Source: an uncultured Prevotellamassilia sp.
GTDB lineage: Bacteria; Bacteroidota; Bacteroidia; Bacteroidales; Bacteroidaceae
Direction: 5' to 3'
Assembly (NCBI GenBank): GCA_934255485.1
Contig: CAKQOG010000011.1
Span: 14,528 to 78,527 of the forward strand
DNA: 64,000 nucleotides
The translations under genes and the position numbers were made by a program. Below are positions 18,608 through 28,600 of this stretch, in pieces. Numbering within the stretch: position 1 is the stretch's first letter; the number at the start of each line of letters is the position of its first letter. The notes beneath the pieces were generated by a model. That model saw only the letters and a program-made list of their open reading frames with translations, ran no database searches and had not been told where the DNA came from.

Positions 18608-19525
18608 TCACACCACCTTCTGGGGCTTGCGCTCATTTCTTTGAGCAAATAGTTCGTCGATAATACCATCTGCCAAGCCTATCACTGGCACATGAATATA
18701 GGCTGCATGAACAATGTGGGCTATGCGCAAAAATATCTCGGCAGCTGGTATGATAACATCGGCACGGTCGGCTTTAAGTGCAAAGCGTTCCATGCGTTGC
18801 TCTATGGTTAAGGGGCGCAATTGGTCGTAGATGGCTTGTACTGAGTAGATAGGCATACGCTGAAGTTCTTTGTCTTTAACAGCTGTCATGCGGTATATCT
18901 TGTTGATGTTTCCACCCGAACCTATGATGTTGATGTGGTCGGTGCTTGTCATCATTGCTTGCAAGTCGGCTTCAAGGCGTTGCCACTCTGTGGGTTTAAC
19001 TTTTTCTGTAAGCAAACGCACAGTACCAATGTTGTACGACACAGAACTTTGCAGTTCACCATTCATCAGGAAATTTATTTCGGTAGAACCACCACCCACA
19101 TCTACATAGATATACGCCCCCGTTCGGTCGGCCATACATTCTATGTGATTGCTATACACGATATGCGCCTCTTCCTTGCCATCGATGATTTCGATATTCA
19201 AGCCTGTTTCCTTATATATCTTCTTAATCACATCAATTCCGTTGCTGGCATCTCGCATAGCAGATGTGGCGCATGCACGATAATCGTACACATCATATAT
19301 CTTCATGATTTGACGATAGGCCTTCATCAGTCGGCGCAACTTCTCGGCTTTTTTATCAGAAAGCGCACCATTCTTAAAGATGTCGAAACCTAAACGCAAA
19401 GGCACACGCATCAACTGCATTTTCTTGAATTTCTCCTTATCATCGGCATCGCTGTCAATACTCTTGATAAGCAAGCGAACGGCATTTGAACCTATATCGA
19501 TAGCAGCATAATTTAGAGTTGGCAT
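18608..19525 (-). CDS. Ppx/GppA family phosphatase (exopolyphosphatase-like)
   Basis: 305 residues. The sugar-kinase/Hsp70 fold of Ppx/GppA is marked by YAAIDIGSNAVRLLI (residues 6-20), RACATSAMRDASNG near 105, and YVDVGGGSTEINF near 140. Members hydrolyse polyphosphate or pppGpp; this short, one-lobe type lacks the C-terminal HD extension of E. coli Ppx. It begins 11 bp after the remains of ppk1 on the same strand, so the two were probably a ppk1-ppx operon. The reading frame is intact although its partner is not. Confidence 0.88.
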   Translation of the reverse strand: MPTLNYAAIDIGSNAVRLLIKSIDSDADDKEKFKKMQLMRVPLRLGFDIFKNGALSDKKAEKLRRLMKAYRQIMKIYDVYDYRACATSAMRDASNGIDVIKKIYKETGLNIEIIDGKEEAHIVYSNHIECMADRTGAYIYVDVGGGSTEINFLMNGELQSSVSYNIGTVRLLTEKVKPTEWQRLEADLQAMMTSTDHINIIGSGGNINKIYRMTAVKDKELQRMPIYSVQAIYDQLRPLTIEQRMERFALKADRADVIIPAAEIFLRIAHIVHAAYIHVPVIGLADGIIDELFAQRNERKPQKVV

Positions 19526-19536
19526 ATAGCAATATG

Positions 19537-20005
19537 TTATTCGGTTTTATAACTATTATAGATAGCCTCTTGCGAGCGGAAAGGTGTAGGTCCGTCGGTT
19601 TGCCACGGAAGGTTTGCCCCTGTGCCGTCTACCATACGCCCCTGCATGTTGTCTGACAAGGCATAATCTATCACCTTTTTAAGGTCTTCTGTCACTTTGT
19701 GTATGGCATGCTCATACTCTTTGGCATAGCTTGCATTCAGTTTGTTGATAACCTTAAGCGTTTCTACAGCCTCTTGTCTGTCGTTTTTTGTTTCCTTATC
19801 ATCGCATTCGGCTATGCGGTTGAGCAATGCCACACGCACACGAAAGAACTCATCAAGATTGTTTTGAGTATATACCTAAAAAGCCCAAACGTTCGAGCAA
19901 TGGAACATTTTTTTTTTCGGCTTCTTGCAATATACGATAGTTAAAAAACATCCAACTTACATCGCGTGGAACATACTCTTTATAGCTTTTTTCGCTCTTC
20001 TTCAT
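19537..20005 (-). pseudogene. ppk1: ppk1 remnant: frameshifted and internally deleted polyphosphate kinase
   Basis: Reading from the ATG at 20003-20005, the first 50 codons give the Ppk1 N-terminus (VPRDVSWMFFNYRILQEA, then VPLLERLGFLGIYS) and stop at a TGA (19853-19855). Removing one A from the AAAA run at 19862-19865 restores the expected NNLDEFFRVRVALLNRIAE. This second frame runs to 19537 but jumps, after about residue 120, from the N-terminal helical domain (YAKEYEHAIHKVTEDLKK) to what looks like the extreme C-terminus of Ppk1 (DNMQGRMVD, then FRSQEAIYNSYK). The catalytic His domains, some 500 residues, are absent. Ppk1 is normally about 690-720 residues. A run of ten A (19908-19917 on the plus strand as T) lies within the first part. 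The kinase cannot be active. Confidence 0.82.
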
Positions 20006-20152
20006 TGTCAATAGATTTTGCTTATTTTTCTATTGGCAAAAGTACAATGTTGGTATGTTAAAGATGTTACAGCCGCATTACAAAAGTGTGAAGGTAAAAG
20101 TTGTGGTTCTACACACTATAGGCAACGTAAGTTCTTTAATAATCAATCAAAA

Positions 20153-20194
20153 TAAGCCACAAAGAGATGTAATGAACACACTCTTTGCGGCTTA
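20153..20194 (-). terminator. Terminator after the GH20 gene
   Basis: TAAGCC.CAAAGAG (20153-20166) pairs with CTCTTTG.GGCTTA (20181-20194), with one mismatch and a 14-nt loop. It is about 30 bp past the GH20 stop, on the minus strand. Confidence 0.65.
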
Positions 20195-20224
20195 ATTATG
20201 AGATTAAATCTACTTATGCACGCA

Positions 20225-22402
20225 TCAATATTGCATGGAGAAGGTTATGCCTCTGCGCATCATGTCCTTGAGTACAGGCGATAAGCGACCTACAAAGTCG
20301 TCCCACGAGCGTTTGTCACCTGGTGTCCAACCCACTTCGGCCAATGCTATGGCACGTGGATAGGCTTGATAGTATATGCGTTCGGGAGTATTGATACATT
20401 CGCTCCATAGGGTGCCTGCCACACCAAAGAGGTTGTTCTTTTCAAACTCTTTGCCCATACCCCATGAGGGGTCGAGCTCGTAAGATTTCTTAAGCGGAAT
20501 AATGGGCATACCCCAATTCACTTCGGGCATATCGCCCTTTGCCATCGGGTAGTCTAAATAGCAATGTTCACCTGGACAAAGCATTATTTTGGCATTGTTT
20601 TCAACCGCAGCTTGTAAGGCTCTTTTGGTTAAGCCATGACGCCACGAAAAGGTTACACACCCTGGTTGAATTTTCTTAAAGTCTGTTTCGTACCAAAACA
20701 TAGGGGTCTTATCATATTTGGTACGCAACGTGTCTATCATGCGGTTAAACATATACTCTTGTAGACGCCAATTCTCAGAGCGGTCGGTTGTTGTTATGCC
20801 CAATTTCTTTTTCAATGCTTGGCAATTAGGGCAATTGGTCCAACAATTGAGTGCAGGATTGCCTGCTTCGTCGCCTCCTAAGTGGATATAGGGTGAGGGA
20901 AATATGTCGGCAAGTTCCTTAAACACATTGCCTAAGAAAGTATAGGTAAACTCGCTTCCTGGGCAAAGCAACTCGTTAGACACACCGCAAGTGGTGCGTA
21001 TGGGCACTTGTTTGGCACCACACGTGAGTTGCGGAAATACGTGGATAGCAGCTACTTCGTGTCCTGGCATTTCAATCTCTGGTACCACCTGTATGTGGTA
21101 CTTAGCTGCATAGGCTACAAACTCTCGCATCTGTGCTTGGGTATAGAAGCCAGAGATAGGCACTTGCATATCGTCCATGCCCACACGCGAAGAGGCTTTG
21201 GCTGTTAGTTCGGGATATTTCTTTATCTCAATACGCCATGCTTGGTCATCAGTGAGATGCAAGTGTATGGTGTTATACTTGTAGCGTGCCATCTCGGGCA
21301 CAAATGCCTTTAAGTCTTCAAAGGGGATAAATGTGCGACATGGGTCGAGCATCAACTCGCGTATATGCGTACGGGGCTTATCTGTAATGCTGAGTTGTGG
21401 AATTTTTTCACAACACTTTGAAGTACCATCACCACGCAGCAGTTGGTCAAAAGTCATTAAACCGTAGAACACCGCCGCTGGGGTCTTACCCTTTATCTCC
21501 ACAGTTTTATCAGACACACAGAGGGTATATGCTTCATCGTCGTCAAGCGAAGGGTCGATAGCCAAAGTGAGTGTTGCGGTTTCAACAAGTTTGGGAGTTT
21601 TGAGTTTAGGCAAACGCTCGTTGAGCACGCGCGTAGCTTGTTGTTTCTCATTAGCAAGTGCTTCAGTTGCCACAATCTTCCATTTCTTGTTTACCGACAA
21701 AGCTGGTAACGAGGTTTCTACTTGCAAAGATGCAGGAAGCGGAACAAGTACCTTTTGTGGATTGCAAAGCTTGTTTTCGTTTGTAGGTTTACTGAAAAAA
21801 ACGCTCCATCCCTCAGCTTTGCGATATTTCCACTCGCTTCCTTTAGGCACAATGAGCTTTACTTTCTTGCGGTCTATACCGTCGAAGGTAGAGGCACAAG
21901 CCACAGGTGGGGTGGCAGAAGTTACACGTAGTGTGCGCAATCCGGCTAAGCGTGCAAAGGCAAATTCGCCCAATGAGGGCGTGCCGTCAATAGTTATTGA
22001 CTTTAAGTGCTCGCACGACGAGAAAGCTGCATCGCCCACACGCGTTAATGACTTAGGCAAGTTTACCTGCGTGAGTGCTTTGCAAGCAAAGAATGCTTGC
22101 GAACCAATGGTGCGCAAGTTCTCAGGAAGTAACACTTTCTCTAACACTTTGCGCGAGTGGAAAGCATTATTAGGTATAGCCTCGCAGTCGGCCCCACTCA
22201 AATCAATAGTGCGTAGTTGATAGCATAGGTCGCGCATCTGTCTAAAGTCTGAATTACCCGTAGTAGATAATTTGCCCGTAAGCTTTAGGCATATAGCATC
22301 AGCCTTTTCTTGGGGCTTTAAATCGCTCATTCTGCTCACCGTTTGTGCCTGCAACATTTGCGCTCCCATGGCAATACAAAGCGACAAAAGTATATGTTTC
22401 AT
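20225..22402 (-). CDS. Beta-N-acetylhexosaminidase (GH20) with N-terminal BspA-type leucine-rich repeats
   Basis: 725 residues. A signal peptide (1-19) is followed by about 5-6 BspA/LRR_5 repeats at about 45-200 (FHSRKVLEKVLLPENLRTIG, AFFACKALTQVNLPKSLTRVG, AFSSCEHLKSITIDG, each quoted separately). A GH20b alpha/beta domain spans about 230-340, and the GH20 barrel about 345-690. The adjacent D and E catalytic pair is in HLGGDEAGNPALNCW, and DPCRTF and HLTDDQAWRIE are conserved. It removes terminal GlcNAc or GalNAc from glycans at the surface or in the periplasm. LRR_5 repeats usually mediate binding to host proteins or other bacteria and are rarely joined to GH20. It is preceded on the same strand by tsaE with a 59-bp gap. 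Confidence 0.9.
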   Translation of the reverse strand: MKHILLSLCIAMGAQMLQAQTVSRMSDLKPQEKADAICLKLTGKLSTTGNSDFRQMRDLCYQLRTIDLSGADCEAIPNNAFHSRKVLEKVLLPENLRTIGSQAFFACKALTQVNLPKSLTRVGDAAFSSCEHLKSITIDGTPSLGEFAFARLAGLRTLRVTSATPPVACASTFDGIDRKKVKLIVPKGSEWKYRKAEGWSVFFSKPTNENKLCNPQKVLVPLPASLQVETSLPALSVNKKWKIVATEALANEKQQATRVLNERLPKLKTPKLVETATLTLAIDPSLDDDEAYTLCVSDKTVEIKGKTPAAVFYGLMTFDQLLRGDGTSKCCEKIPQLSITDKPRTHIRELMLDPCRTFIPFEDLKAFVPEMARYKYNTIHLHLTDDQAWRIEIKKYPELTAKASSRVGMDDMQVPISGFYTQAQMREFVAYAAKYHIQVVPEIEMPGHEVAAIHVFPQLTCGAKQVPIRTTCGVSNELLCPGSEFTYTFLGNVFKELADIFPSPYIHLGGDEAGNPALNCWTNCPNCQALKKKLGITTTDRSENWRLQEYMFNRMIDTLRTKYDKTPMFWYETDFKKIQPGCVTFSWRHGLTKRALQAAVENNAKIMLCPGEHCYLDYPMAKGDMPEVNWGMPIIPLKKSYELDPSWGMGKEFEKNNLFGVAGTLWSECINTPERIYYQAYPRAIALAEVGWTPGDKRSWDDFVGRLSPVLKDMMRRGITFSMQY

Positions 22403-22461
22403 TTTATTTTCAGAAATAGTCTTAAAAGGTTGTTATTCTCTTATCGGCAACTATATAGTTC

Positions 22462-22875
22462 TCAGAACTTTACGCTACGACTGCCGTCCTCATTCTCTTC
22501 GATAGTCACCTTTACGGCATCGCCAGGCAAGAGTTCTTCAATTAGTTCGGGCCACTCAATAAGGCACACTGCCCCCGAATAAAAGTAGTCTTCGTACCCC
22601 ATGTCATACACCTCTTCAAGTTTCTTTATACGATAAAAATCAAAGTGGTATATTAGTTCGCCCGTAGTGTCTGAACGGTATTCGTTTACAATGCTAAAGG
22701 TGGGAGAATTTACTACCTCGGTCACGCCCAAAGCCTCACATATGGCTTTGATAAACGTTGTTTTTCCTGCTCCCATTTTTCCATAAAAGGCAAATACCGT
22801 GTTCTGGTCCATTGCCTCAATAAAGGTTTTTGCTGCAGCATCAATGTCTGCAAGCGAGTTTATTTTTATTTCCAT
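22462..22875 (-). CDS. tsaE: tRNA threonylcarbamoyladenosine biosynthesis ATPase TsaE
   Basis: 137 residues. It is the P-loop partner of TsaB-TsaD in making t6A37 on ANN-decoding tRNAs. The Walker [10 protein letters not shown] is at 32-40, the conserved [10 protein letters not shown] at about 57-66, HFDFYR at about 76 and LIEWPE at about 105. The size is normal. It lies between cysC (22 bp upstream) and the GH20 gene, all on one strand. Confidence 0.95.
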   Translation of the reverse strand: MEIKINSLADIDAAAKTFIEAMDQNTVFAFYGKMGAGKTTFIKAICEALGVTEVVNSPTFSIVNEYRSDTTGELIYHFDFYRIKKLEEVYDMGYEDYFYSGAVCLIEWPELIEELLPGDAVKVTIEENEDGSRSVKF

Positions 22876-22897
22876 ATAGCGTTATCTAATGTTTGTT

Positions 22898-23497
22898 TTA
22901 ATCTTTAATATCCAACAAATGCAACAGACTATTTACGCATTCTTCCACACTCAAGCGCGAAGTGTCTAAACTCAAAGCTGGATGCTGAGGAGCTTCAAAG
23001 GGGGCAGAAATGCCTGTAAAGTTCTTAACCTCGCCCTTACGAGCACGGGCATAAAGTCCTTTTACATCGCGTCGTTCGCACTCTTCGATAGGGGTTGAAA
23101 TGTATATCTCTTTAAAATCGGCTTGTCCGATAATGCGCTCTGCTATATTGCGCAACTCCTCCGTAGGACTTACAAATGCGGCAATCGTAATGATACCTGT
23201 ATCAACAAAGAGCTTTGCCACCTCTGCCACACGGCGGATGTTCTCGCAACGATCTTCGGCAGAAAAGCCTAAGTTAGCATTGATGCCTGTTCGGATATTA
23301 TCTCCATCGAGTATGCGACAAAGCAAACCACGCTTGTGCAATTCGCGTTCTAAGGCAATGGCTATGGTACTCTTGCCACTTCCACTCAAGCCCGTAAACC
23401 ATAGCATGGTGCCACGCTGTCCGAGCAACTGTTCTTTGTCTTTACGCGACAGCATTTTGTCGAAAATTGGATATATATTGTTTTCTGAATTATTCAT
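22898..23497 (-). CDS. cysC: Adenylyl-sulfate kinase
   Basis: 199 residues. It phosphorylates APS to PAPS. P-loop GLSGSGKST at 36-44; then LDGDNIRTGINANLGFS and the FVSPTEELRNIAE block; the lid/PAPS segment KGLYARARKGEVKNFTGI is intact. The sulfurylase genes cysD and cysN are not adjacent, so it is either an orphan member of the sulfate pathway or supplies PAPS for sulfation. It is 22 bp upstream of tsaE. Confidence 0.92.
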   Translation of the reverse strand: MNNSENNIYPIFDKMLSRKDKEQLLGQRGTMLWFTGLSGSGKSTIAIALERELHKRGLLCRILDGDNIRTGINANLGFSAEDRCENIRRVAEVAKLFVDTGIITIAAFVSPTEELRNIAERIIGQADFKEIYISTPIEECERRDVKGLYARARKGEVKNFTGISAPFEAPQHPALSLDTSRLSVEECVNSLLHLLDIKD

Positions 23498-23578
23498 AAT
23501 GCAAAGCTAAGCATTTTTATTATTTTCTGCCATTTAGTAGCATTTTATTTAAGGATAATGCGATGTATTTGGGAGAAG

Positions 23579-24532
23579 TTATCTCCACCTAATTTTCTTA
23601 ATCATTAAACGACCTTTTTTTACTACCATTGTGTTGCTCAATACTCCACGCATCTTTGCGTCAAGTATGATAAACATTACGGCTATCAATATAAACACTA
23701 TGCCTACACTGATGCGCAGCGTTATACTCTCGCCTAATAGTAACATGCCTAACACAATAGAGGTTACTGGCTCTAAAGCTCCCATCACGGCTGTTGAAGT
23801 AGAACCAATGCACTTTATAGCCATGGCCATAAACACTAAGGATATGACTGTTGGCACTAATCCCAAGGTTATGGCGCAAGTCCATTGTTCTGTTCCGTGC
23901 AATAGTTGCAATTCGCCTGTTGGTGTGAGTAAGGCATAAGCCACAATGCAAACCCAGCAAACTGCCATTGCATAGAATGTTAGTTTTACGCTCGACATTA
24001 CTATGCCACTCTTGTTGATGATGATAATATAAAGCGCATAAGCCAAAGCCGAAAGCAGTATAAGCACAATGCCTGGGGTAGCAATAGGACGGCCCGAATC
24101 GTCTTTATAAAGCAACAATATACCTATAATGGTAAGCGCAATGGCAGAGATTGAAGGCCACTTAAGCCGCTCCTTAAAGAAGATGGCCATCAGCACTGCC
24201 ACAAAAACAGGGTATGCAAATACGAGCGTTGCAGCTACACCTGCGCTCATATAGTGAAAGCTTAAGAAATAGGTTAATGACGATATGGAAAACACACACC
24301 CAAGGAGCGTAAGCACATAAGTTTCCTTGCGCGTTAGCGAAAAACTGCGTCTGCCTAAAAGCATAAACAAGGCTAAGAGCAATGTGCCTATCATAAATCT
24401 GTAGCACAATACGGAGTTGCAATTTATGCCATCTTTATAGAGCAACTTTGCGCAAAGTGGATTTACGCCATAGCTAATAGCTGCTATGCATCCATATATG
24501 CAGCCTTTTATTTGATTGCTTACCTTCATCAT
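23579..24532 (-). CDS. EamA/DMT-superfamily transporter
   Basis: 317 residues and about ten membrane segments in two EamA repeats (about 8-145 and 155-295). Recognisable features are ISYGVNPLCAKLLYKDG in the first helix, YRFMIGTLLLALF, and the repeat-2 signature SLVFMAMAIKCIGSTSTAVMG followed by LEPVTSIVLGMLLLGE. DMT proteins export or import small metabolites; the substrate is not readable. It is first of a minus-strand run (EamA-cysC-tsaE-GH20), with a -7 box 28 bp upstream. Confidence 0.88.
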   Translation of the reverse strand: MMKVSNQIKGCIYGCIAAISYGVNPLCAKLLYKDGINCNSVLCYRFMIGTLLLALFMLLGRRSFSLTRKETYVLTLLGCVFSISSLTYFLSFHYMSAGVAATLVFAYPVFVAVLMAIFFKERLKWPSISAIALTIIGILLLYKDDSGRPIATPGIVLILLSALAYALYIIIINKSGIVMSSVKLTFYAMAVCWVCIVAYALLTPTGELQLLHGTEQWTCAITLGLVPTVISLVFMAMAIKCIGSTSTAVMGALEPVTSIVLGMLLLGESITLRISVGIVFILIAVMFIILDAKMRGVLSNTMVVKKGRLMIKKIRWR

Positions 24533-24559
24533 TCTGCCATTACTATTTGTTTTACCTTA

Positions 24560-24567
24560 CAAAGATA
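24560..24567 (-). promoter_or_regulatory. -7 box for the EamA gene
   Basis: CAAAGATA on the plus strand is TATCTTTG on the minus strand, an exact TAnnTTTG match. It lies 28 bp before the ATG. Confidence 0.5.
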
Positions 24568-24987
24568 ATTTAATAATTAGCAATACAGACAATACAGGAT
24601 AATTAAATCAAGTTATCACATTTTATTTAGCTGTGTTATCCCTAAATGATTGTCTATACTTTAGCCTTATTAGGCAATTCAACTGCAATTAACTAAAAGC
24701 AACAGAAAACAGATACTACACACACAATTAACTATTGATTATCAATGTATTCACAAATTTACATGTACAAGAATATACCATTTTGTGTATTCTATGTATA
24801 TAGATTTTACAACAGATATACTGCCTTATACACGCTTTATAAATAAAAAAACAAAAACAGAATGGGCGCTTGATTATCGCACATGTTTCATCGCTTTTCT
24901 GCAAAATGACATGCTATCGTTATCTACTCAAACTACACTACTTGTCTTTAAAGAATACGAATAACGTTGATTAAAAACACGCTTTAA

Positions 24988-25105
24988 GTTTGCTCACTCC
25001 GACCGCAATGAATGCTCATTCCGACCGCAATGAGTGTTCACTCCGACCGCAATGAGTGCTCACTTCGACCGCAATGAGTGCTCACTCCGACCGCAATGAG
25101 CAAAC
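24988..25105. repeat. Array of five 22-bp imperfect palindromic repeats (array A)
   Basis: Units start at 24992, 25014, 25036, 25058 and 25080, exactly 22 bp apart, each with 0-3 changes from the core CTCACTCCGACCGCAATGAG. Every unit begins with CTCA/TTCA and nearly all end with TGAG, so neighbours form short inverted repeats. The whole array is capped by a 9-bp inverted repeat, GTTTGCTCA (24988-24996) and TGAGCAAAC (25097-25105). The GC content is far above the surrounding DNA. There are no spacers, so this is not CRISPR. Confidence 0.95.
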
Positions 25106-25226
25106 TATAGAGCGTATGCTTACATAACTTATGTACACTTTATTGTAGAACTTCCCTATAATTATTACGCTACATAACAAGATTTGTAGCGTATGGCATA
25201 AAAGTGAGAAACATATTATAAGAGTT

Positions 25227-25510
25227 ATTATTATCCGCTAAAACATTCAAACTCTATTTGACTTTTCGTATCAACTGACAGCAAGTATAATGGATGTGAA
25301 GAGACTCTTATTGTAGATAAGGTTCTTTAGAACTGCTATAAACGATAGATTAAGATGACATTTATTCCAATGAATAACACCACGGAAAGAGAACATTTTT
25401 ATCAAACAGTCAATACTAAATAAGTGTACAAACTTACTTATCATTTAAACAGGGGCTTGCCAATGCATAAATCAGATAGATAAACTATGTACTTTTAGCG
25501 GATAGTAATA
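25227..25510. repeat. 284-bp segment bounded by 18-bp inverted repeats
   Basis: The left arm at 25227-25244 (complement of TTTTAGCGGATAATAATA) and the right arm at 25493-25510 (TTTTAGCGGATAGTAATA) match in 17 of 18 bases. The inside has no open frame. The size and ends suggest a miniature inverted-repeat element, but no target duplication was identified. Confidence 0.5.
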
Positions 25511-25548
25511 TATAAGAATGCTTCCTTAGAGGATATAAGCACATAAAA

Positions 25549-25590
25549 AAGCGCATTCTGAATGCCTTTTACAGCTATCAAAATGCGCTT
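25549..25590 (-). terminator. Terminator after nifJ
   Basis: AAGCGCATT (25549-25557) pairs with AATGCGCTT (25582-25590). On the minus strand the stem runs into TTTTTT, 36 bp past the nifJ stop. Confidence 0.7.
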
Positions 25591-25625
25591 GTTAGTTATT
25601 TAAATCTCAGAAAAGAGATTTGCTA

Positions 25626-28600
25626 TTAGATTTGTTCTGACCAATCTTCTTTAGTCTTGCGAACATAAGAAGCATAACGGCGTTGTGCAGCACGCTTAGT
25701 CTCATCGTAGAGCTCTTGTGCTTGCTCAGGAAGTGCTTTCTTAAGTGAAAGGAAGCGAACTTCGTGGTCGAGGTAGTCTTGGAACTTATCCCAATCTGGT
25801 TCCTTAGAGTCGAGAGTGAATGGGTTCTTACCTTGCTCAGCCAACGCTGGGTTGTAACGCCACAAGTGCCAGTAACCACATGCTACTGCACGTCCTTCTT
25901 CGGCTTGGCTACGACCCATACCGCCCTTAATCTTCAAACCATGGTTGATACATGGAGCGTATGCAATGATGAGTGAAGGTCCGTGGTATGCTTCGGCTTC
26001 CTTAATTGCCTTTAAGCATTGTGCTTGGTCTGCACCCATTGCAACTTGAGCTACATAGATGTAACCATAAGTAGTTTGCATCAAACCAAGATCCTTCTTA
26101 GTGACACGCTTACCTGCTGCAGCAAATTGTGCAATAGCACCTACTGGAGTAGACTTTGAAGCCTGACCACCGGTGTTAGAATAAACCTCTGTATCGAGCA
26201 CGAGGATGTTTACATCTTCGCCACTTGCAAGTACGTGATCAAGACCGCCGTAACCTATATCGTAAGAGGCACCATCACCACCAATAATCCATTGGCTACG
26301 CTTAGTGAGGAAGTGGCTCAACTCTGCTAATTGCTTGCATGTTGCGCAACCCTTCTCAGCACCTGCCTTAATCATAGGCTCAAGCTTCAAGGCTGCTGCG
26401 CGACTTGCTTCAGCATCGTTTTGACCTTCGATCCACTCTTGTGCAGCTGCTTTGTATTCTGCAGGAGCCTCATCGGTAGCGATAACCTCTTGCAACAATG
26501 ATTGGATGCGTGCACGCATCTTCTTGTTGGCAAGGATCATACCCATACCAAACTCACAGAAGTCTTCGAACAAAGAGTTTGCCCATGCAGGACCTTGACC
26601 CTTTTCGTTTGTTGTGTAAGGAGTTGATGGAATTGAACCTGAGTAGATTGAAGAGCAACCCGTTGCATTTGCAATCATCTGACGATCACCAAAGAGTTGG
26701 CTAACGAGCTTAACGTATGGAGTTTCGCCACAACCAGAGCATGCACCAGAGAACTCGAAGAGTGGAGTTGCAAACTGAGAGTTCTTTGGATTGAGCTTGA
26801 TGTCTACCAAATGTTGCTTGCTTGTTACGTGCTTAGTGCAGTAATCCCAATTGCTTGCTTCGGCTTCTTGGCCTTCGAGTGGAACCATCTCGAGTGCTTT
26901 GTTACCCTTCAAACCAGGACATACATCAACACAGTTACCGCAACCAAGGCAGTCCATAACGTCGACTTGCTGAACGAAGTGCATACCCTTCATTGCTGCA
27001 GGAGCCTTCATTTCAATAGTTTCACCCTTAAAGTCTTTCAACTCTTCGTCTGTGAGAACGAATGGACGAATTGCAGCGTGAGGACATACAAAGTCGCACT
27101 TGTTACATTGTATACAGTTTTCTTTGTGCCATACAGGAACGAAAGCTGCAACACCACGCTTTTCGTAAGCTGCAGTGCCTTGATGCCAAGTACCATCTTC
27201 TGAAACCTTGTATGCACTTACAGGAAGGAGGTCGCCGTTTTGTGCGTTAATAGGACGAACAAGGTCTGAAATGTAAGCAGGTTCGTCGCGCTCAACCTTA
27301 GCGTCTTCGGGGAGAGTAGCCCATGTTGGATCAACAGTAAGTTGCTTGTACTCACCACCACGATCAACAGCTTGGTAGTTTTTGTCTACGATATCTTGTC
27401 CCTTCTTGCTGTATGACTTAACGATGAACTTCTTCATTTGTTCAACAGCGAGGTCTACAGGGATTACACCTGTGATACGGAAGAATGCAGACTGAAGGAT
27501 AGTGTTGGTACGGTTGCCAAGGCCAATTTCCTGCGCAATCTTAGTAGCGTTGATATAGTAAACAGTGATATTGTGCTCTGCAAAGTAACGTTTTGCATTG
27601 TTTGGCAAGTTCTTTACCAACTCATCGCCTTCCCAAATAGTGTTGAGGAGGAATGTACCATTGTCGCGCAATCCACGAAGTACATCATACATGTGAAGGT
27701 ATGCTTGTACGTGGCATGCTACGAAGTTAGGAGTCTTAATTTGATAAGTAGAACGGATGGGGTGATCACCAAAACGGAGGTGTGAACAAGTGAAACCACC
27801 CGACTTCTTAGAGTCATAAGAGAAGTATGCTTGGCAATACTTATCTGTGTTGTCACCAATAATCTTGATTGAGTTCTTGTTAGCACCTACAGTACCATCT
27901 GCACCCAAACCATAGAACTTAGCCTCGAAGATGCCTTCGCCACCAAGTGCCATTTCTTTTTCAAGAGGAAGTGACTTGAATGTTACATCGTCTACGATAC
28001 CAAGAGTGAAGTGATCTTTTGGTTCGGGAAGAGCCAAGTTATCGTAAACTGAGATAATCATAGTAGGAGTTGTGTCGCATGAACCCAAACCATAACGACC
28101 ACCTACGATGAGTGGACGATTTTCTACATCGTAGAATGCATCCTTAACATCGAGGTAAAGAGGTTCGCCATTTGCGCCTGGTTCCTTAGTGCGATCGAGC
28201 ACTGCAATCTTCTTGCAAGTCTTAGGCACTGCAGCCAAAAGGTGCTTAACTGAGAATGGACGATAGAGGTGAACGCTTACCATACCTACCTTTTCGCCCT
28301 TAGCGTTGAGGTAGTCGATTGCCTCACGAGCAGCCTCTGTAACAGAACCCATGCAGATAATTACGCGCTCTGCATCGTCGGCACCATAGTAGCTAAAGAG
28401 TTTGTATTCACGACCTGTAATCTTTGAAATCTCGGCCATGTATTTTTCTACTACAGCTGGTACTGACTCGTAGTAAGGGTTGCAAACTTCACGATGAGCG
28501 AAGAATGTTTCAGGGTTCTCGGCCATACCGCGAGCTACTGGATGCTCTGGAGTAAGTGCACGACTACGGAACTCTGCAACCTTATCCATTGGAACGAGAG

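Larger units (their letters stand above)
24568..25548. other. Gene-free kilobase, AT-rich
   Basis: About 980 bp with no plausible coding frame on either strand. It holds the 5-unit array at 24988-25105, a 9-bp inverted repeat TACGCTACA/TGTAGCGTA (25166-25174 and 25185-25193), and a segment bounded by 18-bp inverted repeats (25227-25510). It separates two minus-strand units. Confidence 0.7.

Noticed and set aside
19853..20005. Programmed frameshift in ppk1
   Set aside because: Even after frame correction the catalytic domains are absent, so shifting would not give an active enzyme.
24988..25105. CRISPR-like appearance of array A (and of array B at 49184-49289)
   Set aside because: Units are head to tail with no spacers (A) or 7-bp linkers (B); no cas genes are present.
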